Shown here in pieces: positions 34,868 to 44,503 of a DNA stretch of 64,000 bases. The notes beneath the pieces are model-generated. The model saw only the letters and a program-made list of their open reading frames with translations. It searched no databases and was not told the origin of the DNA. The number at the start of each line of letters is the position of its first letter. Position 1 is the stretch's first letter. The position numbers and the translations under genes were made by a program. The DNA is from JAZKHT01 sp040385245. Its GTDB lineage: Bacteria > Pseudomonadota > Alphaproteobacteria > Rhodobacterales > Rhodobacteraceae. The stretch is taken from positions 178,216 to 242,215 of the forward strand of contig JAZKHT010000011.1 in assembly GCA_040385245.1 (NCBI GenBank). Direction: 5' to 3'.

Positions 34868-36474
34868 GACACGTTGATCCATTGATAGAGCCAGGTTTCC
34901 GTCAGCTTGCGGTCGTAGCCCGCGACATGTGCGCCAAGTTCCACAATGGCCCCTTCGGCTGCTGCGACATCGGCAACCAGACGCCAGATGTCCGTGCCGG
35001 GGATCTTGTCCAGCGTGGTGCCGGTCAATTCGCCGTTGCCGATAGTCACCACCGGGGTGACCGTGGCGTCTTCGGGCAAATCGGCCAGCAGGCCGCCCTT
35101 GAAATCCACGACAAATTTCCGCGTGCCGGTCGCGGCCTCGACGCCCGAAACACCCCCATGCCCCGCGCGTGTTTCGTACACGTGGGCCAGCGGTTCGGTG
35201 TCGTCATGCGGCAGGTCGCCCCAGTTCAGACGGTACGAGAATTCGCGTGCATCGCCCGCCTTTGCCGGTTCTTCGGGCACCCAGTAGGCGACGATATTGT
35301 CGTTCGCCTCAAGGTCGGACGGGATTTCGACCAGTCGGACCGACCCTTTGCCCCAGTCGTTCAACGGCTGCACGTCCAGCGACGGGCGGCGTTCATAGCG
35401 TGCGCCGATATCCTGATAGCTGGCAAAATCGCGGTCGCGCTGGTGCAGGCCAAAGGCGCGGGGCGATTGTTCGACGAAATACGATCCCGTCAGGCGCGGC
35501 GGGTTGTTCAGCGGCCGCCAGATGGCATCGCCGTCCGCGCGCACAATCCGCAGCCCGTCGCTGTCATGGACATTGGGGCGATAGTCGTCAAAGGCGGCCC
35601 GGTTCTTTTCCGAGAACAGGAACATCGACGTCAGCGGTGCAATCCCAAGTTCGGCCACGTCCTGACGGAAGAACAAACGGCAGGTCACGTCCATTTTCGT
35701 GGTCGTTCCGGGTTGGATCACAAAGCGGTAGGCCCCGGTGACGCTGGGCCCTTCCAGTGTCGCGTAGACGGTGATTGCCTCGCCGCCGTTCGGATCACGC
35801 TCCATGTAGAAACGCGAAAAACGGGGGAACTCCTCGCCCGCGTCAGTGGCGGTGTTCAGCGCCAGCCCACGGGCCGACAGGCCATAGGCAGAATTGCGGC
35901 CAAGCGCGCGGAAATAACTGGCGCCCACAAAGGCCGCCAGTTCGTCCCATTTGTCGGGCCGGTTCAGCGGAACATTCAGCCGGAACCCTGCAACGCCGGG
36001 AAGTTCTGCATGTTCGGGAACGCGCGCGGCCAGTTCGTTCAGATATTCGAAATCGTCGGTCGAAAACTGCATCTCGGTCGCTGCATCGCCTGCGACCTCA
36101 TAAATCCGTACAGGTTCGGGGAACAGCCAGCCCATATGGAACGCGGCCAGACGGTAGGGCGTCTTGGCATCAGACCAGCGCGCGCGCTTGTCGCGGAAAC
36201 GGATCAGGCGATAGTCGTCATAGCTGAGGTCGCCCAAGAACCCCGCAGGCAGGGGTTCGGTCGTATGTGACTGGAGTGAGAGTTGCCGCATTTCTTCGGT
36301 CAGCAGATCGAACGAGAATTGCTGCGCTGCCGCGTTCGATGGGGCAGCCGAATTTGCCACATCTTGCGACAGTGCGCGGCCAGCGCCAAAGACGGTCAAC
36401 GGGGCAAGGGCCGCCGCAACGGTCAAAAAGGCCCGACGTGAGACGGGGGTCGGAGGAACGGAAGATTTCGTCAT
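34864..36474 (-). CDS. opgG: Glucan biosynthesis protein OpgG (periplasmic, Tat signal)
   Basis: 536-residue periplasmic protein needed for OPG backbone synthesis or branching. The N terminus 'SRRAFLTVAAALAPLTVFGAG' is a twin-arginine signal, a trait also known for the paralogue OpgD. The body begins with 'FSFDLLTEEMRQLS' and includes 'GDLSYDDYRLIRFR', 'FFRQDVAELGIAPLTSMFLFSE', and 'DRDFASYQDIGARYERRPSLDVQPLNDWG', all family blocks. First gene of the opg operon. Confidence 0.93.
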   Translation of the reverse strand: MTKSSVPPTPVSRRAFLTVAAALAPLTVFGAGRALSQDVANSAAPSNAAAQQFSFDLLTEEMRQLSLQSHTTEPLPAGFLGDLSYDDYRLIRFRDKRARWSDAKTPYRLAAFHMGWLFPEPVRIYEVAGDAATEMQFSTDDFEYLNELAARVPEHAELPGVAGFRLNVPLNRPDKWDELAAFVGASYFRALGRNSAYGLSARGLALNTATDAGEEFPRFSRFYMERDPNGGEAITVYATLEGPSVTGAYRFVIQPGTTTKMDVTCRLFFRQDVAELGIAPLTSMFLFSEKNRAAFDDYRPNVHDSDGLRIVRADGDAIWRPLNNPPRLTGSYFVEQSPRAFGLHQRDRDFASYQDIGARYERRPSLDVQPLNDWGKGSVRLVEIPSDLEANDNIVAYWVPEEPAKAGDAREFSYRLNWGDLPHDDTEPLAHVYETRAGHGGVSGVEAATGTRKFVVDFKGGLLADLPEDATVTPVVTIGNGELTGTTLDKIPGTDIWRLVADVAAAEGAIVELGAHVAGYDRKLTETWLYQWINVS

Positions 36475-36737
36475 AGAGGTCTATAACCCAACGGTTTTCG
36501 CGCGCCGATGCCAGCGCGACTCAAGCGCCGGATATAGGGCTGACATGACCCCGGCTGCAAGGCGGGTTCAATTGGGCAAGGTGGGCTGGGCGCAAAAATG
36601 CTTACCCTTGCGCTGCGCTTTGCCGATTTTCCGGGCGACCGGAATGCTGCAAGTGCGAATTCGCGCTAATGGTGTATCAGAATGAGTATAGCCGGGTTGA
36701 TGCCGGGCCACCAGACAGGGATGTCGCCCGGAAAAGA

Positions 36738-36763
36738 CTGCGCGCGCGAAAGGGCGCGCGCAG
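36738..36763 (-). terminator. Rho-independent terminator of tctCBA
   Basis: Perfect 10-base stem CTGCGCGCGC / GCGCGCGCAG with a 6-base loop; on the minus strand it is followed by TCTTTTCC. It lies 2 bases after the tctA stop, so it ends the transporter operon. Confidence 0.8.
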
Positions 36764-36765
36764 GG

Positions 36766-38283
36766 TCAGTCTTCGTCACCTGCCACCTGTGCCAGCACCT
36801 TGCCACGTCCACCGGTGCGCAGGATCATCGGCACAATCAGCGCCAGTGCCGCGACAAACAGCAGGCCCGCTGCGATGGGCGACTGAACCAGCGTCGTCAC
36901 ATCGCCTTGGGCAATGGATAGCGCCCGGCGCAACTGCGCCTCGGCCATCGGGCCAAGGATCAGACCGACGACCACCGGCGCGATGGGATAGCCGAACAGG
37001 CGCATCAAGTATCCCATGACCCCAAAGATCAGCAGCATCGCCAGTTCCACTGGCGACGGGTTCGCTCCGATGGTGCCCAGCGTGGCAAACAGCAGGATAC
37101 CCGCGTAAAGCCAATGACGCGGGATTGTCAGCAGTTTGACCCATAGCCCGATCAGCGGCAGGTTCAGGATGACCAGCATCACGTTGGCGATCAGCAGGCT
37201 GGCGATCAGCGTCCAGACCAGTTGCGGGTTCGACGCGAACAGCAAAGGTCCTGGTTGCAGGCCGAATTGCTGAAACCCGGCCAGCATGATGGCGGCGGTC
37301 GCGGTGGTCGGCAAACCCAGTGTCAGCAACGGCACCAGCGTGCCCGCGGCGGCGGCGTTGTTCGCGGCCTCGGGTCCGGCGACGCCTTCAATGGCACCAT
37401 GACCGAATTCTTCGGGGTGGGGGGCCATGCGCTTTTCAGTGGCATAGGACAGAAAGCTTGCGATATCGGCCCCGCCCGCTGGCATGGACCCGATGGGAAA
37501 GCCGATGGCAGTGCCGCGCAGCCACGGCTTCCACGACCGTTTCCAGTCGGCCCTGCTCATCATCACTGACCCTTTTATGGCGTGGACCTTTTCCGCACCA
37601 AGCGGTCCTTGGGCCGAGACATAAAGCGCCTCGCCCACAGCGAACATCGCGACGGCCAGGGTCGTCACCTCGATCCCGTCCAGCAATTGCGGAACGCCGA
37701 ACGCCAGACGGGTGGCCCCGGTCAGGGTGTCGATCCCGATGACGGCCAGCGCCAGACCGATGAACAGGGACGTCAATCCGCGCAGCGTGCTTTCGCCAAA
37801 GGCCGACGATACGGTGACAAAGGCCAGCACCATCAGCGCGAAATACTCGCGCGGACCAAACACCAGCGCCAGCTTGACGACGTGCGGCGCAAGAAAGGCC
37901 AAGGCCAGCGTGGCCAGCAAACCCGCGATGAACGATCCGATGGCGGCCGTCGCAAGGGCCGGGCCACCGCGACCGGCGCGGGCCATCTTGTTGCCTTCCA
38001 GCGCGGTGACGATGGAGGCACTTTCGCCTGGCGTGTTCAGCAGGATCGACGTCGTCGATCCGCCATACATCCCGCCATAGTAGATGCCCGCAAACATGAT
38101 CAGCGACCCGGCAGGGTCCAGCCCATAGGTCACAGGCAGCAACAGCGCCACCGTCAGCGCGGGCCCGATCCCCGGCAACACGCCCACGGCGGTGCCCAGC
38201 GTCACGCCGATCAGCGCATACATCAGGATCATCGGATCCAGCGCCAGCGCCAGCCCTTGCAGCAGGAAATCGAAGGTGGTCAT
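36766..38283 (-). CDS. tctA: Tripartite tricarboxylate transporter large permease TctA
   Basis: 505-residue protein with about twelve membrane segments. Family signature near the N terminus is 'GTAVGVLPGIGPALTVALLLPVTYGLDP' followed by 'MFAGIYYGGMYGGSTTSILLNTPGE'. A second signature is 'ATEKRMAPHPEEFGHGAIEGVAGPEAANNAAAAG'. It forms the secondary transporter with TctB; TctC delivers the carboxylate. Third gene of the operon, 2 bases after tctB. Confidence 0.95.
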   Translation of the reverse strand: MTTFDFLLQGLALALDPMILMYALIGVTLGTAVGVLPGIGPALTVALLLPVTYGLDPAGSLIMFAGIYYGGMYGGSTTSILLNTPGESASIVTALEGNKMARAGRGGPALATAAIGSFIAGLLATLALAFLAPHVVKLALVFGPREYFALMVLAFVTVSSAFGESTLRGLTSLFIGLALAVIGIDTLTGATRLAFGVPQLLDGIEVTTLAVAMFAVGEALYVSAQGPLGAEKVHAIKGSVMMSRADWKRSWKPWLRGTAIGFPIGSMPAGGADIASFLSYATEKRMAPHPEEFGHGAIEGVAGPEAANNAAAAGTLVPLLTLGLPTTATAAIMLAGFQQFGLQPGPLLFASNPQLVWTLIASLLIANVMLVILNLPLIGLWVKLLTIPRHWLYAGILLFATLGTIGANPSPVELAMLLIFGVMGYLMRLFGYPIAPVVVGLILGPMAEAQLRRALSIAQGDVTTLVQSPIAAGLLFVAALALIVPMILRTGGRGKVLAQVAGDED

Positions 38284-38285
38284 CG

Positions 38286-38777
38286 TCAGCCCCCGTAGAT
38301 CAGGGTTTCAAGCGGCCCCGCAGGCAGGTTCAGCTTCAGCACACGGTCAAACACGCCATAGACGGCAGTGGCAAAGACGATGCCGATGATCAGCGCCAAT
38401 ACGGTGCGCCGCTGTCCGAATGCGCGGGCGGTGCAGGCAAACAGAATGCCCGACGCAATGGCAAAGCCTGCCGGTTTCAGCAGGATCAACTGCGCCAACA
38501 GGCCCCCGACGATCCACAGGACCGGAACGGGTTGCTGGCGTGGCCGGGTGTCAAAGTCGCCCTTGATGGCGGACAGCGCCGTCCATGCGGCAAGGCCAAT
38601 CCCGCACCAGCCCAATAGGCGCGGCACGTCGCCCGGACCGACGCCGGAATATCCCCCCGCCTCGGGCAGGCGGGCGCCTTCCCACAGGAGCAACGCGCCG
38701 ATGGCAGCAAGGATGGCTGCAATAACGAACGCCGCCCAATCTGGGCGGCGTCCTTTTTCTGGGGAAAACCCGTTCAT
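38286..38777 (-). CDS. tctB: Tripartite tricarboxylate transporter small permease TctB
   Basis: 163-residue membrane protein with four hydrophobic segments, of the TctB family: 'GARLPEAGGYSGVGPGDVPRLLG' is the usual first periplasmic block. Partner of TctA. Its ATG overlaps the tctC stop by 4 bases; an upstream in-frame extension lies inside tctC and is not used. Confidence 0.92.
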   Translation of the reverse strand: MNGFSPEKGRRPDWAAFVIAAILAAIGALLLWEGARLPEAGGYSGVGPGDVPRLLGWCGIGLAAWTALSAIKGDFDTRPRQQPVPVLWIVGGLLAQLILLKPAGFAIASGILFACTARAFGQRRTVLALIIGIVFATAVYGVFDRVLKLNLPAGPLETLIYGG

Positions 38778-39715
38778 TTCACCAGGCCGATGTCGCGCAG
38801 GACGGTTTCGGTCGTGGCAATTTCTTCGGCAAGCGCAGCCTCGAACTCGGCACCGGCAAGGTAGGTGTTCGCCCAACCCTTGTCGGCCAGCGCCTTTTGC
38901 CAACCGGCCGAGGCGTTCAGCTTTTCGATATCGGCAAGAACGGCGGCCTTCTGCTCGTCCGACAGGCCGGGGGCGGCGGCAACCATGCGCCAGTTCTGCA
39001 CGACGACATCATAGCCAGCTTCGGCCAGGGTCGGGGCATCGACGCCTTCGATCCGCTCGGGCGCAGTGGTGGCAAGCAGGCGCATCGTGCCAGCCTGCAC
39101 CTGCGGCAGGAATTCCCCAAGACCTGAAATGCCAGCCGTCACCTGATTGCCAAGGATGGCAGCCTGCGCCTCGCCACCGCCGGAAAAGGCGACGTAGTTG
39201 ATCTTGGTCGGATCGACGCCGGCCGCCTTGGCCAAAAGGCCGACAACGATGTGGTCAACGCCACCCGCAGAGCCGCCAGCCCAGCTGACAGCACCCGGAT
39301 CGGCCTTCATCGCGTCAACCAGATCGTTGATGGTCTGCAATTCCGACGCGGCGGGAACGACGATCGCGACATGTTCGCCGGTCAGGCGCGCGATGGGGGT
39401 CACGTCGGCCAAGGTCACCGGCGAGGCGTTGGTCAGGATCGCACCAACCATGACATAGCCGCCGACGATCAGTTGCGACGGATCGCCCGCAGCGCTGCTG
39501 GCGAACTGGGCCAGACCAACCGTGCCACCGGCACCCGGCACGTTCTGCACCTGAACGGCCCCGGAAATGCCTTCGGCCTGCATCACCTCTTGCATGGTGC
39601 GGGCGGTCTGGTCCCAGCCGCCGCCCGGGCCAGCCGGAGCCATGATGGTATAATCTGCGGCCAGCGTGGGTGCGGCCAGTGCCGCGAACGCGGCCCCGAG
39701 AATGAAGTGTTTCAT
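38774..39715 (-). CDS. tctC: Tripartite tricarboxylate transporter binding protein TctC
   Basis: 313-residue periplasmic BugA/TctC-type binding protein. Signal peptide ends about residue 19 ('AALAAPTLAA'). Family blocks are 'YTIMAPAGPGGGWDQTARTMQ', 'GAVQVQNVPGAGGTVGLAQF', 'DPGAVSWAGGSAGGVDHIVVGLLA' and 'KINYVAFSGGGEAQAAILGNQVTAG'. Start follows a GGAGG. Likely ligand is citrate or another carboxylate, presumably sensed by the TctDE pair nearby. Confidence 0.94.
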   Translation of the reverse strand: MKHFILGAAFAALAAPTLAADYTIMAPAGPGGGWDQTARTMQEVMQAEGISGAVQVQNVPGAGGTVGLAQFASSAAGDPSQLIVGGYVMVGAILTNASPVTLADVTPIARLTGEHVAIVVPAASELQTINDLVDAMKADPGAVSWAGGSAGGVDHIVVGLLAKAAGVDPTKINYVAFSGGGEAQAAILGNQVTAGISGLGEFLPQVQAGTMRLLATTAPERIEGVDAPTLAEAGYDVVVQNWRMVAAAPGLSDEQKAAVLADIEKLNASAGWQKALADKGWANTYLAGAEFEAALAEEIATTETVLRDIGLVK

Positions 39716-39812
39716 CGTATCCTCCCTATGGTCCATGCCGGACCGGATCAACAAAGGGAACGGCTGCCTCCACGCACCCGTCCGCCTGTCGGTCAGTTAG
39801 ACAGGACAAGCT

Positions 39813-39826
39813 GTCAGGAACCTGAC
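39813..39826. promoter_or_regulatory. Palindrome upstream of tctC (possible TctD operator)
   Basis: GTCAGG-AA-CCTGAC is a perfect 6-2-6 inverted repeat about 100 bases upstream of tctC, next to a second imperfect pair GACAGG...GCTGTC. It also lies 18 bases past the stop of the neighbouring binding-protein gene, so a terminator role cannot be excluded. Confidence 0.3.
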
Positions 39827-39843
39827 GCTGCAGCGCGGAAATT

Positions 39844-40896
39844 TCAGTGATCCTCCAGCGCCTCGTGCCACTGGCGGATCAGGCGGCGACGTTTGGCCTG
39901 ATCCAGATAGACCAGCAGGCCCGGACTGACCGCGACGGGGCGAAGCTGATCACCAAGCGCCGCCTGCATGGCCCCAGCGGATGCGTCGTCCGACACTTCA
40001 AGGCTGATGGCAGGCAAGCGCAGCTTTTCCGCCAGCAATGTCTGCCCCGCGCGCGACATCAGGAACGACAGGAACGCGGCCCCCAGATCGGGCCGGGCCG
40101 CCGCGCGCGGCACCAGCGCCACGCGCGACACGACCACGGTGAAATCCTGCAACAGCAACAGGCCAAGGTCGGGTTTCAGGCGGGCCTGATCGGCGGCATA
40201 GCTGCCAAGGATGTTGTAGCCAAGGATCAGCCGACCATCCGCCACCCGGTCGATGATGTCCTGACTGGTGGGAAAGGCCTGCACATCGGCGGCCCCCATG
40301 GCCCGGATCAACGACCAGATATCGGCAAAATGTTCCTGATCCCGGGCAAGGAACAGATACCCGACGGCGGACCTGTCAACGTCATAGGTGCCGATCTTTC
40401 CCGTAATGCCGGGGGCGGTTTTCAGGAATTCGATCAATTCGATCCGCGTCGCGGGGGGCGGGGAGGGAAAGCTGGGTTTGTGATAGACCAGAACGGCGGG
40501 TTCAAAGGTGATCGCCCAAGCGGTGTCCCGCCAGTTCGCCCATCGGGGCCAGGCCGCACTTTCGGGAATGTCGGTGGGCTGGGCATAGCCGTCGTTGGCC
40601 AGTTTCACCTGCAAGTCCATGGCCGAGGAAAAGGTGAAATCCGCGGTCGGCTGCCCTACATCGGTTTCGGCCACCACACGGGCGCTGATCTCGCCGGTCA
40701 ACAGATCTTCGTATCGCACGGCAATGCCGGGGTTCAGCGCCTGAAACCCTTCGATCAGCGGCGACGCAAGGCGCGCGTCAAGGGATGAATAGATCACCAG
40801 TTCGGCGTCCTGCACACCGGGGGCGGCAAAACGGTGGACTTCGGCCCCGGCGGTCAGGGGGACAAGGCACAGGAAAAGGGCGAACAGCGCACGCAT
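39844..40896 (-). CDS. Periplasmic binding protein (iron/Fbp-like) next to TctDE
   Basis: 350-residue ABC-type binding protein with a signal peptide ('ALFALFLCLVPLTAGA'). Sequence order 'AELVIYSSLDARLASPLIEGFQALNPGIAVRYEDLLTGEISARVV' is that of the Fe3+-/phosphonate-type class. There is no ABC permease nearby. It is divergent from tctD (78 bases), a position where such proteins accompany TctDE systems and may present ligand to the sensor; that role is inference. Start chosen at the ATG before the signal peptide. Confidence 0.85.
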   Translation of the reverse strand: MRALFALFLCLVPLTAGAEVHRFAAPGVQDAELVIYSSLDARLASPLIEGFQALNPGIAVRYEDLLTGEISARVVAETDVGQPTADFTFSSAMDLQVKLANDGYAQPTDIPESAAWPRWANWRDTAWAITFEPAVLVYHKPSFPSPPPATRIELIEFLKTAPGITGKIGTYDVDRSAVGYLFLARDQEHFADIWSLIRAMGAADVQAFPTSQDIIDRVADGRLILGYNILGSYAADQARLKPDLGLLLLQDFTVVVSRVALVPRAAARPDLGAAFLSFLMSRAGQTLLAEKLRLPAISLEVSDDASAGAMQAALGDQLRPVAVSPGLLVYLDQAKRRRLIRQWHEALEDH

Positions 40897-40973
40897 GATC
40901 CCAGGATGCCTGATCGTTGGGCAGTTCACAACGCATCGCGCCACGCCTAATGTGGGTGAAAAAAGGGGGCCGG

Positions 40974-41648
40974 ATGCGCATACTGCTGGTCGAGGATAAC
41001 CTGCCACTGTCCGAGGCGCTGTCGTCCCTTTTGGCGGCCGCGGGTTATGCGGTGGACACCGTGCACGACGGCGCATCGGCCGAGGCGTTGGCGGCAGCGG
41101 AACATTTCGATCTGGTGATCCTTGATCTGAACCTGCCCGAGATGGACGGCCTGTCTGTGCTGCGGGCCATGCGGGGCCGGGCGAACACGGCGGCGGTGAT
41201 GATTCTGACGGCGCGCGGTGCGCCCGAAGACCGGGTGCGCGGGCTGGATCTGGGTGCAGACGACTATATGACCAAACCCTTTGACGTGGGCGAGTTCGAG
41301 GCGCGGGTGCGGTCGCTGTTGCGTCGTCAGGCAGGCTTGCGATCTTCGCGCGTGGCGGTGGGCGAGGTGACGCTGGACCTTGGGTCGCGTCTGTTCACGG
41401 TGCAGGGGCAGGTGATGGACCTGCCTGCCCGCGAAAGGGCGTTGCTGGAACTGTTGTTCACCCGAGCAGGCAAGGTCGTGACAAAAGAGGCGATTGTCCA
41501 ATCGCTGACCACCATCGACGAAAGCCTGTCGGACAACGCCATCGAACAATATGTCAGCCGCCTGCGCCGCCGGCTTGCGCCGCATGGGCTGTACCTGCGC
41601 ACCGCGCGCGGAATCGGGTATTTCATCGAAAAGACTGACCCCGCATGA
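40974..41648 (+). CDS. tctD: Response regulator TctD (OmpR family)
   Basis: 224-residue response regulator. Phosphoacceptor Asp51 in 'VILDLNLPEMDG', conserved Lys101 in 'MTKPFD'; C-terminal winged helix-turn-helix from about 125 ('LPARERALLELLFTRAGKVVTKEAIVQSL', 'AIEQYVSRLRRRL'). It should activate tctCBA when the carboxylate is present, as TctD does in Salmonella. Overlaps tctE by ATGA. Confidence 0.94.
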   Translation: MRILLVEDNLPLSEALSSLLAAAGYAVDTVHDGASAEALAAAEHFDLVILDLNLPEMDGLSVLRAMRGRANTAAVMILTARGAPEDRVRGLDLGADDYMTKPFDVGEFEARVRSLLRRQAGLRSSRVAVGEVTLDLGSRLFTVQGQVMDLPARERALLELLFTRAGKVVTKEAIVQSLTTIDESLSDNAIEQYVSRLRRRLAPHGLYLRTARGIGYFIEKTDPA

Positions 41649-43027
41649 CCGGGTATTCCCTGCGCCGCAGGCTGCTGATCTGGTTGCTGGCATCGACCGC
41701 GCTGCTGGGCGTCATCGCCTTGGCCGATACATGGCGCGAGGCGTTATTGACCGCCCAAGGCGTGTCAGACCGTGTGCTGGCCGGGTCCGCGATGGCAATC
41801 GCCGAACGTGTGTCGGTGGACGAAGACGGCGGGCTAGAGGTGGACATCCCCTATTCCGCGTTGGAAATGCTGGCGTCCACCGCGCAGGATCAGGTGTTCT
41901 ACCGGGTCGACGGGCCGCCCGGCACATTTATCACAGGATATGACAGTTTGGATGTGGTGCCGCTGCAGGGTGATGGCATCGCCTTTGCCGACGCAACCTT
42001 TGGCGATGCGCAAATCCGGGTGGCGACGCTGCACCGGCGCGCATCGACCGGGTTTGCCGCAATTCCCTTCACGGTGACGGTCGCGGAATCGGTCTTGGCG
42101 CGGCAGGCGTTGGCCCGGGCGATCCTGTGGCGGTCGGCTCTGCGGTTGGCCGGGCTGATCCTTGGCGCGGCCATCATTGTCTGGGTCGCGGTGACGCTGG
42201 CGATGCGGCCCCTGCACCGGTTGGCGCGCGCAATTGCCGAACGGTCCCCCGACGATCTGCGCCCCGTGCGCGAGGCGACCCCCGCCGAGGTCGAAGGGAT
42301 TGTCGAGGCTGTCAATGCCGTCATGGCGCGGCTGGACACGGCCCTTGGGGCGCTGCGCAACTTTACCGGCAACGCCAGCCATCAGTTGCGCACACCCTTG
42401 GCCGTGGTGCGAACCCAATTGACCCTGATGACCCGGGCCAATGATCCGGCGATGGCGCGGACGGCGGGCGAAAAGGCCGATGCCGCCTTGGCGCGGGCCG
42501 AGCGTATCTTGGCGCAGCTTTTGATGATGGCGCGTGTGGACGTGGCCGAAGGGCGCTTGCAGCCGGACCTTCAGGACGTGGCGGCCCTTGCACGCGATCT
42601 GACCGCCGAGATGGTCCCGGTAGCGGCTGCCGCAGGAATCGATCTTGGCTATGCCGGGGCCGACCGGGCGCTGATCCGGGCGGAACCGGTGCTGCTGGCG
42701 GAAATGCTGCGCAACCTGTTGGACAACGCTCTGGCCTATGCCGGGCGCGGGGCCGAGGTGACGGTGCGGGTCACTGTGGGCGACAGCGTAAAGGTGACGG
42801 TCGAGGATAATGGACCCGGTATCCCCGCTGACCGCAGGGCTGCGCTGCTGACCCGCCGGGCGGCACTGTCGGATACAGTCGGTACAGAGGGCGGCGGGGC
42901 CGGCGGTTTCGGTATCGGCCTGACCATCGTTGCCGAAATCGCAAGGCTGTTCGGTGGGAAATTAACCCTGAAGGACGGGGCGGACGGCCGGGGATTGACG
43001 GCGGAATTGGCATTTCCGGGGATGTGA
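41645..43027 (+). CDS. tctE: Sensor histidine kinase TctE
   Basis: 460-residue membrane kinase with TM1 (10-28), a periplasmic sensor (about 30-160), TM2 (168-186), then HAMP, H-box 'NASHQLRTPL' (His246), and the HATPase domain with 'LLDNALAYAG' (N box) and 'DNGPGIP', 'GIGLTIV' (G boxes). The 2CSK-like N-terminal domain order matches TctE. Partner of TctD. Confidence 0.93.
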   Translation: MTGYSLRRRLLIWLLASTALLGVIALADTWREALLTAQGVSDRVLAGSAMAIAERVSVDEDGGLEVDIPYSALEMLASTAQDQVFYRVDGPPGTFITGYDSLDVVPLQGDGIAFADATFGDAQIRVATLHRRASTGFAAIPFTVTVAESVLARQALARAILWRSALRLAGLILGAAIIVWVAVTLAMRPLHRLARAIAERSPDDLRPVREATPAEVEGIVEAVNAVMARLDTALGALRNFTGNASHQLRTPLAVVRTQLTLMTRANDPAMARTAGEKADAALARAERILAQLLMMARVDVAEGRLQPDLQDVAALARDLTAEMVPVAAAAGIDLGYAGADRALIRAEPVLLAEMLRNLLDNALAYAGRGAEVTVRVTVGDSVKVTVEDNGPGIPADRRAALLTRRAALSDTVGTEGGGAGGFGIGLTIVAEIARLFGGKLTLKDGADGRGLTAELAFPGM

Positions 43028-43209
43028 CGCGCCATATTCGTCAGGTAATTGCCCAATCCGTCGCGGGCGTGACTGCGCGATAAACCCCATGGATAGCTGC
43101 CGCCGGTCATTCAACCACATGAAAATGTTTTGAATTCCGGGCCTGTGTTTATCGTCGTGTCGATAATGCCACAAGCGGGGCGTGCCATTGGTTCCCCCGT
43201 TTACACGCG

Positions 43210-43221
43210 TAACCAAGGTTA
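43210..43221. promoter_or_regulatory. TAACC-AA-GGTTA palindrome upstream of the tad locus
   Basis: Short inverted repeat about 40 bases before the first tad gene. It contains a TTAACC half-site like that of CtrA, a regulator of pilus genes in alphaproteobacteria. The spacing does not match the full CtrA box, so this is tentative. Confidence 0.25.
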
Positions 43222-43260
43222 ATACGATGCGATCAACAATCAGAGAGCGGTGGTTCCACG

Positions 43261-43782
43261 ATGCGGGCGATCCTTTTGACAGCTTCTATTCTGGCGCTGA
43301 CTGCCTGCACCGAAGGCGGGATTGGCGACATGTCGTCTTTTGCCGACAGTGCAGCATCCGTTGCCGACACATCGAACCTGACCTATTACCCGGATGATCA
43401 GTTGATCGTGACCGGCAAGGTTCAGTTCCGCGAAGGCAATTACGGCAAATCCTTTACCGCGTTCAAAAAGGCGCTTGATGTCCAGCCGACCGATCCGCAG
43501 GCGCTGTTGGGCTATGCCGCGTCTGCCGACATGCTGCGGCGCTTTGATCAGGCGGATGCCGCTTATCGCACCTTGCAGCCAATGATCGGCAACCGGATCG
43601 AGTTCCACAACAACTTTGGCTATTCGCAACTGCTGCGCGGCAATCTGCAAACCGCCCGCAAGCATTTCCTGATCGCATACGAGATGGACCCGGCGAACGC
43701 GACGGCAGCGAATAATCTGGAGCTGCTGCGCAACTCTGTCAGCTATGCCAAGCGGTCGCCCGGCGACTTGCAGGGGATCTGA
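43261..43782 (+). CDS. tadD: TPR lipoprotein, TadD-like pilotin
   Basis: 173-residue lipoprotein: signal with lipobox 'LTAC' (Cys near residue 16), then TPR-like repeats ('GNYGKSFTAFKKALDVQPTDPQALLGYAASADMLRRFDQADAAYRTL', 'HNNFGYSQLLRGNLQTARKHFLIAYEMDPANATAANNLELL'). TadD assists secretin assembly in the outer membrane. First gene of the tad locus; the Shine-Dalgarno is weak. Confidence 0.85.
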   Translation: MRAILLTASILALTACTEGGIGDMSSFADSAASVADTSNLTYYPDDQLIVTGKVQFREGNYGKSFTAFKKALDVQPTDPQALLGYAASADMLRRFDQADAAYRTLQPMIGNRIEFHNNFGYSQLLRGNLQTARKHFLIAYEMDPANATAANNLELLRNSVSYAKRSPGDLQGI

Positions 43783-43802
43783 CCGCGTCAGGTCCGCACA
43801 CC

Positions 43803-44285
43803 ATGTCCCAGACGATAGTCCTGATCGCCGCAGGCGTGGCGCTGCTGATGCTGGTGCGGATCGCCTGGCTGGATTTCCTGACACTGAAAATCCGCAATAT
43901 CGATGTTCTGGTCCTGTCGGGCGTGACCCTGTTGATGGTGGCGTTGACCTTGCCATCCCCGGGTCTTGTCGATCTGGCGGCGGGGGCCTTGCTGTTTGTG
44001 CTGGGCGTGGTGTTCTGGTCGCTGGGCATGACGGGTGCGGGGGATGCAAAGCTGCTGTTCCCCTTGGGCATCATGGTCGGGTTTGACGGGCTGGCCACCT
44101 TTGCGCTGCTGTTGATGCCGGTGTCGCTGCTGGTGCTGGTGCTGTTCATTGCGGCGCGGCTGATCCTGCCCGAGGATGGCCGTCTGCGCCGCCGTCTGGC
44201 CGAGATCAAGGCAACCAAAGGCATTCCCTATGCCGTGCCGCTGTTTCTGGCGGCCTTTGGGGCGATGCTGCCGCGGTTTTTGTAA
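43803..44285 (+). CDS. cpaA: Prepilin peptidase CpaA/TadV (A24 family)
   Basis: 160-residue membrane aspartic protease cleaving Flp prepilin and TadE-like pseudopilins. First catalytic Asp in 'WLDFLTLKIRN', second in 'GMTGAGDAKLLFPLGIMVGF' (GxGD). About four to five hydrophobic segments. It lacks the cytoplasmic N-methylation domain of PilD, as is normal for TadV. Confidence 0.93.
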   Translation: MSQTIVLIAAGVALLMLVRIAWLDFLTLKIRNIDVLVLSGVTLLMVALTLPSPGLVDLAAGALLFVLGVVFWSLGMTGAGDAKLLFPLGIMVGFDGLATFALLLMPVSLLVLVLFIAARLILPEDGRLRRRLAEIKATKGIPYAVPLFLAAFGAMLPRFL

Positions 44286-44503
44286 GCCGCAGCCGCGGAC
44301 CCAATCAGGGTTTCTTTACTTTTGCTGCCAATTGTTAATACTCGTTTAGGCCGGGTGGGTGGATCGGGCGCGACAGGCAGCGGGACAGTGTCCGAAAAGG
44401 GGCACAAGCCCGCCATGACCTTTGCGCAATTAACATGTCTTATTACACCGGACGCAGGGTGCAATCCCCGAAGCATGCAATTTTGCAGGATGGATGTGGG
44501 GCG

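Noticed and set aside
34882..36270. 462-codon plus-strand frame opposite opgG
   Set aside because: Shadow; opgG has a Tat signal and full family motifs.
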